Of a DNA stretch of 5,988 bases, positions 1-5,389 are shown one piece after another. The first letter of the stretch is position 1. Every line of letters begins with the position of its first letter. The position numbers and the translations under genes were made by a program. Source of the stretch: Bacteroidales bacterium. Lineage in GTDB: Bacteria > Bacteroidota > Bacteroidia > Bacteroidales > UBA1402. The stretch spans positions 1 through 5,988 of the forward strand of contig JAAZGQ010000176.1 in the NCBI GenBank assembly GCA_012511135.1, in the 5' to 3' direction. The notes below the pieces were generated by a model. It worked only from the letters and a program-made list of their open reading frames with translations. It was not told the origin of the DNA and did no database searches.

Positions 1-42
1 ATCAAAGATGTGGCTGAATTGGTAGTGGAAAACCTTCGATAG
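1..42 (+). CDS. Possible 3' end of a rightward gene (13 codons visible)
   Basis: The first forward frame is open from the window edge to a TAG at 40-42 and reads IKDVAELVVENLR. This is a plausible amphipathic C-terminal helix. If real, the gene would converge on the response-regulator gene, whose stop lies about 90 bases further on. Thirteen codons are far too few to name a family, and an open stretch this short is common by chance, so it may equally be non-coding. Confidence 0.25.
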   Translation: MKDVAELVVENLR

Positions 43-53
43 AAGTCATTTGC

Positions 54-83
54 TTGTGCTTCCTTGGCTTGCGCTTCCTTGGC
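54..83. repeat. 15-bp tandem repeat, two copies plus a decayed third
   Basis: TTGTGCTTCCTTGGC (54-68) is followed directly by TTGCGCTTCCTTGGC (69-83), with 14 of 15 bases identical. A degenerate third unit (TAGTGCTCCCCGGAT, 84-98) matches at about 9 positions. Because 15 is a multiple of three, the leftward frame reads AKEAQAKEAQ, a helix-like repeat. That frame has no ATG before the window edge, and it begins at the stop codon of the response regulator. It most likely reflects local slippage in the short region between genes. Confidence 0.6.
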
Positions 84-99
84 TAGTGCTCCCCGGATT

Positions 100-132
100 G
101 CCTGAAGCGATTTGTGGAGGCAGCTTTCAGGC
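100..132. terminator. Hairpin just downstream of the response-regulator stop (weak terminator candidate)
   Basis: GCCTGAAGC (100-108) can pair with GCTTTCAGGC (123-132), giving nine base pairs with one bulged T and a 14-base loop. On the leftward transcript it begins about three bases after the regulator's stop codon. Neither strand has a run of U after the stem, so it is not a textbook Rho-independent terminator. It could protect the 3' end or act as a weak terminator for either direction. Confidence 0.35.
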
Positions 133-134
133 GG

Positions 135-746
135 CTAGACCAGCTTTTGTTCTATCGCCATTCTTACGAGTGTAGCCGTATTTTTAGCTCCCAGTTTGAA
201 GAGTAGATTTTTTCGGTAACCTTTGATGGTTTCCGGGCTCAGGAAAATAGCCCCGGCAATTTCGGGATTGGTATAGCCTTCTACAATCAGGCGCAGGAGT
301 TCGCGCTCTCTGGGAGTGAGCCATAGATCTGCCTTTTCCTTTTTTTTAAGAATTATATCAACTTCGTGGCAAAGAAAGTTTTCGCCGGCTGCCACGGTCT
401 GAATGCCGGCCATCATTTCTTCGGCCATGACATTTTTGAGCACATAACCACGGGCTCCGTTTTCGAGCATGCGCCTCACCATAGAGTATTCTCCGTAGCT
501 GGTCAGAGCCAGTATTTTGAGCTCCGGATAACGGCTTACAAGTTCTTTACACAAATCTACTCCGTTGGCGTCGGGCAGGTTGATGTCCAGCAAGAGCACA
601 TCGGGGAGTTGTCCGGGCAGTATTTTATGACAACCCGCAGCGTCGTGAGCTACCGCTGCCACCCGGGCTATACCCGATTCATTGATCAATTTACTGAGGC
701 CTTCGACCAACATCTTGTGGTCGTCAACAATATAAACCTGTATCAT
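135..746 (-). CDS. LuxR/NarL-type two-component response regulator
   Basis: This 203-residue cytoplasmic protein is a transcription regulator of standard length for the NarL/FixJ class. The receiver domain spans about residues 1-120. It has the acidic pair D8/D9 (IVDDH), the phospho-acceptor D54 (LLLDINLPDANG), T82 and K104 (GYVLKN), so the full phosphorylation site is intact. A LuxR-type helix-turn-helix covers about 140-203, from LTPRERELLRLIVEG through NPEIAGAIFLSPETIKGYR to KLGAKN. Its start codon overlaps the stop of the upstream kinase gene as ATGA (743-746), which argues for translational coupling and a dedicated pair. A tyrosine (Y177) replaces the histidine usual in the recognition helix (xxHR). 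Phosphorylation by the kinase should promote dimerisation and DNA binding. The target genes cannot be read from the sequence. Confidence 0.95.
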   Translation of the reverse strand: MIQVYIVDDHKMLVEGLSKLINESGIARVAAVAHDAAGCHKILPGQLPDVLLLDINLPDANGVDLCKELVSRYPELKILALTSYGEYSMVRRMLENGARGYVLKNVMAEEMMAGIQTVAAGENFLCHEVDIILKKKEKADLWLTPRERELLRLIVEGYTNPEIAGAIFLSPETIKGYRKNLLFKLGAKNTATLVRMAIEQKLV

Positions 747-2695
747 TGTTCTGAATTCAGTTGAAACTCTATATGGATTTCGGTACCGGCAGCGGGAGAG
801 GAGTAAAGGTTCATTTTACCCTGAAACGACAAAACTCTGTTGTTTATGTTGTTGAGCCCCATCCCCTTTGGAGTGTTGTGCACATCAAAACCTTTGCCGT
901 CATCCTGCACTGTCAGCGAGATGCGGTCGTATTCCTGGATGATTTGCAGGTTGATGTGCTCGGCTTGGGCATGGCGCAGGGCGTTGTTGGCCAATTCCTG
1001 GGCACAGCGGTAAATCAGAATCTCCAGATTGCTGTCTATGCGTTGTTCGTTGCCGAAATAATGAAATTGCAGTTTGGGATGATCACCGACAAAATCGTTC
1101 AAGGCAGTTTTCAAGCCGTAACGCAGCAATGACTCCGGCATCATGTGGTGAGCCACCCGGCGCAATTCCCTGATGGAATCGTCCAGCAGGCTGATGGCCT
1201 TGTCAAATTGTTTTACATCCTGCTGTTCTATGTAAGCCCCCGTTTTCATATCGTTTAAATTGAGTTTTACTACCGATAACATGCCACCCAGACCGTCGTG
1301 CAAATCCCTGGCCAGGCGGCTGCGCTCAGCTGTTTCGCCCTCCAGGGTTGCCTGTACGGCAACAAGCTGTTTTTCTTGCTGCAGGCGTTTTACTTCCTGT
1401 TCGGCCAGGCTTTTCTGGTTTTTAATGAGTCGATGCCTGAACATAAGCAGAATCAGGGCCAGGAAAAGTATCAGCGTCAAAGCTGCACTAAGCCAAAGGC
1501 TTAGTTTTTTTTCTTTTTCCAGTGCCTGGATTTTTATAGCCTTCTTTTCGCTTTCGTATTTGACTTCCATCTCGACCAAAGCTTCCTGGATGGATTCATT
1601 CAAAAGCTCATTACTCAGGGAGTCCAGATCATGCTCGTAGAAATTGACTGCCTCATAGTCGTTTCTTGCATAAGCAAGGTCTACCAGCGCAGCAAGACAA
1701 TGTTTTTCTTCGTGGCGCATGTTTTTTTCCTGCATCAGAATGAGTGATTCATTGAAATATGTCCCGGCTCGTTCAAATTCGTTCTTACGCAGGGCACAAT
1801 AGCCCAGCCTGAGCGAAGCGTTGTTTATGTTCTTGACCAGATAAAGTTCTTTGGCTAAGTCCAGAGCCTGCAGGCTGTAGCTTTCGGCATCCTCGTAGTG
1901 CCCTGTTTGGTAGAGGCAATCGGCTAAATTAATCAATGTGGAAACTTCACTGTTACGTACTTGCAGGTCCCTGAAAACTGGCAAGACACGGTAAAACCCC
2001 TCTAAGGCCAGTTCGTATCTGGGGGGCTTTTGATTCATATAACAATTGGAAAGGTTCATCAAAGCGTTGGCGTAATTGTAACTTTGGGGCTTATCGCCAA
2101 AAAAGGCCACGGCTTTTTCCCCGTAACTTACCGCTTTGTCGTATTGCTTCATGTACCAGTACAAACACATGAGCAATACATTGAAACGGGCTTCCAGCAC
2201 CAAATCGCCGGATTTTTCGACATAGGGCAAAGCCCGGATAAAATGTTCGGCTGCCAGCTGATAATCTCCTTTATACGTCAGGGTAGTGGCCATATTACCC
2301 AAAATAGTGGCTGTTCTTCTGGGATTATCTTCCTGTAAGGCCATATCCAGCACTTGTTGGTTTACCAGCAAAGCCGAATCGTATTGTCCTTCACTGTTGA
2401 GAATATAAAAATAGTCGGCTGCGTAAATGTAATGTCCTCGTTGATAGCCAATCTTTTTACTCAGGGCCAGAGCCTCATTGTAATAGCTTTTGGCTTTTTG
2501 AGGATGAACTTTTTCGATTTCTTCTCCAATATCAAATAAAAGCCATACTTTGTTGCTGTCGTTTTTGGCCTGGGGTAAAATATTCAGCAGACTGTCGAGA
2601 GTCGGATTGCTTTGAGCCCGGCTATACTGAACTGTTGTTACGAAAATGAGCAGAACCAGCATATGAAAACAAAACCCTGGGTGTTTTTGAGGCAT
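743..2695 (-). CDS. TPR-containing sensor histidine kinase (HisKA_3/NarX-DesK class)
   Basis: This 650-residue inner-membrane kinase should autophosphorylate on histidine and pass the phosphate to the regulator encoded next. An N-terminal signal peptide (residues 1 to about 27, hydrophobic core MLVLLIFVTTV, likely cleavage near SRA/Q) puts the sensor outside the cytoplasm. Residues about 45-345 are helical repeats of TPR type, for example YDKAVSYGEKAVAF and YEDAESYSLQALDLA. A coiled coil (about 360-397) leads into one membrane span (about 398-419), and a second coiled coil (420-456) leads into the dimerisation domain with the phospho-accepting H466 (LARDLHDGLGG). The X-box-like stretch is HHMMPESLLRYGLKTAL. 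The ATPase domain (about 554-648) shows an N-box (E567, N571), a G1 motif DDGKGF (598-603) and a G2 motif GMGL (611-614). The DxxxQ phosphatase motif is absent: glycine (G471) stands at the glutamine position. The ATG at 2695 gives a complete signal peptide; an internal Met12 is an alternative. The ligand is unknown. Confidence 0.95.
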   Translation of the reverse strand: MPQKHPGFCFHMLVLLIFVTTVQYSRAQSNPTLDSLLNILPQAKNDSNKVWLLFDIGEEIEKVHPQKAKSYYNEALALSKKIGYQRGHYIYAADYFYILNSEGQYDSALLVNQQVLDMALQEDNPRRTATILGNMATTLTYKGDYQLAAEHFIRALPYVEKSGDLVLEARFNVLLMCLYWYMKQYDKAVSYGEKAVAFFGDKPQSYNYANALMNLSNCYMNQKPPRYELALEGFYRVLPVFRDLQVRNSEVSTLINLADCLYQTGHYEDAESYSLQALDLAKELYLVKNINNASLRLGYCALRKNEFERAGTYFNESLILMQEKNMRHEEKHCLAALVDLAYARNDYEAVNFYEHDLDSLSNELLNESIQEALVEMEVKYESEKKAIKIQALEKEKKLSLWLSAALTLILFLALILLMFRHRLIKNQKSLAEQEVKRLQQEKQLVAVQATLEGETAERSRLARDLHDGLGGMLSVVKLNLNDMKTGAYIEQQDVKQFDKAISLLDDSIRELRRVAHHMMPESLLRYGLKTALNDFVGDHPKLQFHYFGNEQRIDSNLEILIYRCAQELANNALRHAQAEHINLQIIQEYDRISLTVQDDGKGFDVHNTPKGMGLNNINNRVLSFQGKMNLYSSPAAGTEIHIEFQLNSEQ

Positions 2696-2739
2696 ATAGA
2701 TTTTTTTTACAAAAAAACAGAATTAATATGGGAAAACCT

Positions 2740-2753
2740 ACCCCCAAAGGGGT
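2740..2753. repeat. Small G/C hairpin in the kinase leader region
   Basis: ACCCC (2740-2744) and GGGGT (2749-2753) form a perfect five-base-pair stem with a four-base loop, in otherwise very A/T-rich DNA. It lies about 45 bases upstream of the kinase start codon on the leftward strand, so it would be in the mRNA leader if transcription starts further upstream, or could be part of an operator. No U run follows on either strand, so a terminator is unlikely. Confidence 0.35.
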
Positions 2754-2827
2754 GTATTTTGAGCGAAGTTGAAACAGTGAACATAAAATAAAAAGCACTA
2801 TTAATGAGTGCATAGCATAAAAAAAAT

Positions 2828-2835
2828 TATATTTG
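2828..2835 (+). promoter_or_regulatory. Bacteroidota-type -7 promoter box (TATATTTG)
   Basis: TATATTTG matches the TAnnTTTG -7 consensus known for the primary sigma factor of Bacteroides and Flavobacterium. A start of transcription a few bases downstream (about 2842) would leave roughly 20 bases of leader before the small ORF at 2864, a typical distance. No clear TTG is found at the expected -33 spacing, which lowers confidence, although that element is often weak. This is the best-placed promoter for the small ORF, the DUF4914-like gene and perhaps the OsmC gene. Confidence 0.5.
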
Positions 2836-2848
2836 ATGCTCAATTCTT

Positions 2849-2860
2849 GAACATCTGTTC
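2849..2860. promoter_or_regulatory. Palindrome GAACATCTGTTC, possible operator
   Basis: GAACA (2849-2853) and TGTTC (2856-2860) form a perfect inverted repeat with a two-base spacer, and flanking TTC (2844-2846) and GAA (2862-2864) roughly extend it. It lies between the -7 box at 2828 and the start codon at 2864, where a repressor could block transcription. It resembles the GAAC-N4-GTTC core of Firmicutes LexA boxes, but LexA use in this phylum is limited and a short palindrome is common by chance. Confidence 0.3.
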
Positions 2861-2863
2861 GGA

Positions 2864-3001
2864 ATGGCTTTAAAAAAGGAATTAATAACAAAATTCGGCG
2901 CGTTAATTGTATTGACTACTATAGTTTTGTGGTTTATTGCCTACTCAAAACATAAACGTGCAACTAGGAATAGTAGAAAAATCCAACCATTTGTATTATG
3001 A
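2864..3001 (+). CDS. Candidate single-span membrane microprotein (45 residues)
   Basis: An ORF from ATG 2864 to TGA 2999-3001 encodes 45 residues. The N-terminus is basic (K4, K5, K10). One hydrophobic span follows, at about residues 12-28 (GALIVLTTIVLWFIAYS), and then a strongly basic tail (KHKRATRNSRK). The positive-inside rule would place this tail in the cytoplasm. The stop codon overlaps the start of the next gene as ATGA (2998-3001), the same coupling seen in the kinase operon. A -7 box lies 29 bases upstream of the start and no Shine-Dalgarno is visible, as is usual in this phylum. I recognise no family. The membrane profile, promoter spacing and overlap support a real gene. Against it, the ORF is short and a second -7-like box lies inside it, so it could be leader sequence of the next gene. 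Confidence 0.45.
   Translation: MALKKELITKFGALIVLTTIVLWFIAYSKHKRATRNSRKIQPFVL
2922..2929 (+). promoter_or_regulatory. Second -7-like box (TAGTTTTG), alternative promoter
   Basis: TAGTTTTG fits TAnnTTTG and lies 68 bases before the start of the DUF4914-like gene. TTG triplets at 2907-2909 and 2912-2914 are too close for the roughly 19-base spacing expected of a -33 element. The box is inside the candidate microprotein ORF, so if this is the true promoter the microprotein would not be made from that transcript. Confidence 0.25.
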
Positions 3002-4914
3002 ATGATTTCTTTACACAACTCACAAAAAGACAAATTTTATTGCCGGACAAAGTACATAACGTGCTGAGCTCCTGCAAATCTTTCCGGGTCTTTGACAGCG
3101 TTGAGCAGTTGAGTATTGCTGCAGTAGGCGGAGAGCAGCAAAGTTGTTATGAGGTTGCTTACGATATTCCGGGCAAAGGTCTGGTTTCGGAAGCGGTGGT
3201 ACACAAAGTAAAAAACGGCATCTCGGTCAATTATACCGAAGCCTATATGCGTCGCCGTGACCCGGATACCATGGCCATAGCCGACAACTTGCCCAGCGAC
3301 AAAGAACGTTTCGAAGATAAGTATGCTTATCCTTTTGTAAAATTGCAGGAGGAGACCTTGACCTGGCTCAAAGAGCAAGACCTGGCTGTGTTTTTTTATT
3401 TTGCAGGTCAGGGCAAGATCGGTTCCGGAGGTATTGCCATTGCTCCGGCCAATGCCGGCTTTTTTGCCATGGGCCTGGCCATGTTGCAACGCATAGTGCC
3501 TTTGGCTGAACTGGAAGAAGGTTTTCAGATCGAATCGGCTATCTATGTAGCTCCCACTTTCAGGCATACCCATTTCAAAGGAAAACAAGTGGTTGTGCAT
3601 CAGCGTTCCGAACATTTGCACGAAATATTTTCATACAATCTCTATCCCGGCCCCAGTGCCAAAAAAGGCTTATACGGCGCTTTGCTTACCAAGGGCGAAA
3701 ACGAAGGCTGGATAACGGCCCATTGTTCTACCGTACAAGTAGTGAGCCCCTACGACAACATTACCACCTTTATGCACGAAGGTGCCAGCGGAGGCGGTAA
3801 AAGTGAAATGCACCAGCACATTGTGCGCGAAGCAGACGGGCAGGTTTTGTTGGGTCAAAACATTTTGACGGGCGAAAAACGATTAATCAATTTTCCACTT
3901 TTTTGTACCTTCAACCCCGTAACAGACGACATGGCGCTCTGCCATCCTTCTATACAGCAAAACAACGGTAAACTCAGAGTGCTGGATGCCGAGAATGCCT
4001 GGTTTATACGGGTGGACAGCATCAACCATTACGGCGATGATCCTTTTTTGGAAAAGCTTACCATCAAACCCCAAAAGCCTTTGTTGTTTTTGAATATTGA
4101 AACACATCCGCATTGCACGGCTCTGGTTTGGGATCATACCGAAGATACTCCCGGCAAGAAATGCCCCAATCCACGGGTAATAGTGCCCAGAGAGATAGTG
4201 CCCAACATTGTCAGCCAGCCGGTAACGGTTGATATTCGTAGTTTTGGCGTCCGAACTCCGCCATGTACAAAAGAAAATCCAAGCTACGGTATTTTGGGTT
4301 TATTCCATTTATTACCACCGGCATTGGCCTGGTTGTGGCGCCTGGTATCGCCCCGGGGCTATGCGAACCCCAGCATCGTAAGCGAAGGCGGTATGGGCAG
4401 CGAAGGAGTAGGTTCGTACTGGCCTTTTGCTACCGGTAAAAAAGTAATTCACGCCAACCTGCTGCTTGAGCAAATTCTCCAAACTCCCCGCACTCGTTAT
4501 ACGCTGGTGCCCAATCAGCACATAGGAGCCTGGAAAGTGGGTTTCAAACCTCAGTTACTTATGCGAGAATATCTTACCCGCAGAGGAAATATGCTTTTGC
4601 GCCACGATCAGTATAAACCAGCGCCCTGTCCCTTGCTGGGCTATGAGCTGAATTATCTTAGCCTCGAAGGCACCAAGATTCCTTCACGCTTTTTACAAGT
4701 ACATAAACAAACCGAAGTCGGGATTGAAGGATACGAAGCTGGTGCAAAAATATTGTACGACATCTTTATCAAAGAATTACAGCAATTCCTGCAGCCTGAA
4801 CTGAACGAATTGGGCAGAAAGATTATTGAAGCCTGCATCTCGGGAGCTTCTCTGGATGAGTATCTCGATCTGATTCCTATGGAACATCCTTACTCTAACA
4901 CTAAAAGCGAATAA
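2998..4914 (+). CDS. DUF4914-like protein with PEP carboxykinase-like architecture
   Basis: This soluble 638-residue protein has no signal peptide or membrane span. From memory it matches the DUF4914 family (about 630 residues). Read against E. coli ATP-dependent PckA (about 540 residues, recalled), the landmarks occur in order: MRRRD (R86, like R65); LYPGPSAKKG (Y216, K223, like Y207, K213); TAHCS (H242, like H232); the P-loop GASGGGKS (262-269, like GLSGTGKT with K254); VTDD (D310/D311, like D268/D269); NPRVIVP (R393, like R333); SFGVRTPP (415-422, like AFGVLPP); and a glycine-rich segment near 464-480. K223 to H242 is 19 residues, as in PckA. The P-loop to DD gap is longer (43 against 15), which explains part of the extra length. 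All main metal and nucleotide ligands seem kept, so an ATP-using decarboxylase or kinase is plausible. The substrate is unknown, and this is not called pckA. The start follows TGTATT and overlaps the microprotein stop. Confidence 0.85.
   Translation: MNDFFTQLTKRQILLPDKVHNVLSSCKSFRVFDSVEQLSIAAVGGEQQSCYEVAYDIPGKGLVSEAVVHKVKNGISVNYTEAYMRRRDPDTMAIADNLPSDKERFEDKYAYPFVKLQEETLTWLKEQDLAVFFYFAGQGKIGSGGIAIAPANAGFFAMGLAMLQRIVPLAELEEGFQIESAIYVAPTFRHTHFKGKQVVVHQRSEHLHEIFSYNLYPGPSAKKGLYGALLTKGENEGWITAHCSTVQVVSPYDNITTFMHEGASGGGKSEMHQHIVREADGQVLLGQNILTGEKRLINFPLFCTFNPVTDDMALCHPSIQQNNGKLRVLDAENAWFIRVDSINHYGDDPFLEKLTIKPQKPLLFLNIETHPHCTALVWDHTEDTPGKKCPNPRVIVPREIVPNIVSQPVTVDIRSFGVRTPPCTKENPSYGILGLFHLLPPALAWLWRLVSPRGYANPSIVSEGGMGSEGVGSYWPFATGKKVIHANLLLEQILQTPRTRYTLVPNQHIGAWKVGFKPQLLMREYLTRRGNMLLRHDQYKPAPCPLLGYELNYLSLEGTKIPSRFLQVHKQTEVGIEGYEAGAKILYDIFIKELQQFLQPELNELGRKIIEACISGASLDEYLDLIPMEHPYSNTKSE
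3781..3807 (+). other. P-loop motif of the PEPCK/HPr-kinase type
   Basis: Residues 262-270 read GASGGGKSE, with K268 and S269 as the expected phosphate- and magnesium-binding residues. The GxSGxGK core is shared by ATP-PEPCK (GLSGTGKT) and HPr kinase/phosphorylase (GDSGxGKSE). The KSE ending is closer to HPr kinase, whereas the rest of the protein follows PEPCK. Confidence 0.8.
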
Positions 4915-4956
4915 TAAACAAGAAACGATAAACAATAAACAATAAACGATAAACGA
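4915..4956. repeat. Heptamer tandem repeat (TAAACRA), six units
   Basis: Six back-to-back 7-bp units fill the gap between two genes: TAAACAA, GAAACGA, TAAACAA, TAAACAA, TAAACGA and TAAACGA. A partial seventh, TAAATGT, runs to 4963. The array starts immediately after the TAA stop of the DUF4914-like gene and ends about ten bases before the OsmC start. A 7-bp period cycles TAA stops through all three frames. The leftward translation gives hydrophobic strings such as FIVYCLLF, which should not be taken for a protein. The repeat might affect spacing, transcript stability or expression of the OsmC gene if its copy number changes. Confidence 0.85.
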
Positions 4957-4966
4957 TAAATGTATT

Positions 4967-5389
4967 ATGCCCAAAACACATAAAATTACAGCCAATTGGC
5001 TCCAAAACATGGCTTTCGAAACAAAGATCAATTCACATCGTTTAATAATGGATGCAAGCAGTGATTTTGGCGGTCAGGATCTGGGCCCCAGCCCTAAACC
5101 TTTTATGTTGGTAGCACTGGCCGGCTGCACCGGTATGGATGTGGTAAGTTTGCTCAAAAAGATGCGTGTTGATTTCGATTCTTTCTCGATTGAGGTAGAG
5201 GGAGAACTCAGCGAAGACAGCCCCTCCCGCTACACCAAAATGCACGTTATTTATATTTTCAAAGGTCGCGAATTGCCCATGAACAAATTGGAAAAGGCCG
5301 TAAAAATGTCCGAAGATCAATTGTGCGGGGTGGGGGCGGTGTACCGTAAATGTATGGAAATCAGTTCCGAGATTCGTATATTAAGTTAA
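4967..5389 (+). CDS. OsmC/YhfA-family thiol protein
   Basis: This 140-residue cytoplasmic protein has the usual length and layout of the OsmC/Ohr superfamily, whose characterised members reduce organic hydroperoxides or respond to osmotic stress. An N-terminal strand region (residues 1-45, including MDASSDFGGQDLGPSPKPFML) precedes the central helix with the first cysteine, C54 (LVALAGCTGMDVVSLLKKM). The second cysteine, C120, lies in SEDQLCGVGAVYRKC, with an extra C129. The DLGPSPKPFML entry and the GCTGMDVV helix resemble the YhfA-like branch more than classical Ohr, so peroxidase activity is not assured. The start ATG 4967 follows TGTATT, identical to the start context of the upstream gene, and an out-of-frame ATG at 4960 is ignored. 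No promoter is visible in the 52-base gap, so co-transcription with the upstream gene is likely. Confidence 0.92.
   Translation: MPKTHKITANWLQNMAFETKINSHRLIMDASSDFGGQDLGPSPKPFMLVALAGCTGMDVVSLLKKMRVDFDSFSIEVEGELSEDSPSRYTKMHVIYIFKGRELPMNKLEKAVKMSEDQLCGVGAVYRKCMEISSEIRILS

Larger units (their letters stand above)
2696..2863. other. Divergent A/T-rich intergenic region
   Basis: This region separates the leftward kinase operon from the rightward genes. Next to the kinase start lies a T8 run (2701-2708), two bases, and an A7 run (2711-2717), which can fold as an A/U hairpin in the kinase leader. A short G/C hairpin follows (ACCCC 2740-2744, GGGGT 2749-2753, loop CAAA). No convincing TAnnTTTG box was found on the leftward strand; the nearest is TAGGTTTT (complement of 2733-2740), with one mismatch and no clear -33 element. 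The rightward strand holds the better promoter candidate, listed separately. No further protein-coding gene is supported here. Confidence 0.6.

Noticed and set aside
366..764. 132-codon forward ORF opposite the response regulator
   Set aside because: It is antisense to a gene with complete receiver and helix-turn-helix motifs and shows no domain of its own.
2622..2891. 89-codon leftward ORF across the kinase start and the intergenic region
   Set aside because: It overlaps the kinase start in another frame, is dominated by Phe/Leu/Ile from A/T-rich DNA, and contains the hairpins of the regulatory region. The kinase start itself gives a proper signal peptide.
2912..2925. TTGACT and TATAGT resembling E. 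coli -35 and -10 boxes
   Set aside because: They are only two bases apart, so they cannot work as a sigma-70 pair.
3037..3621. 194-codon ORF antisense to the PEPCK-like gene
   Set aside because: It lies entirely opposite a well-supported gene and its composition shows no domain. Long antisense frames are expected opposite strongly biased codons.
2998..4914. Naming the 638-residue protein pckA
   Set aside because: Motif order agrees with PckA, but overall similarity is low, the protein is about 100 residues longer and the substrate is untested.
4777..5031. 84-codon leftward ORF with a hydrophobic stretch (FIVYCLLFIVSCLLF)
   Set aside because: The apparent membrane segment is the translation of the heptamer repeat, and the remainder is antisense to two real genes.
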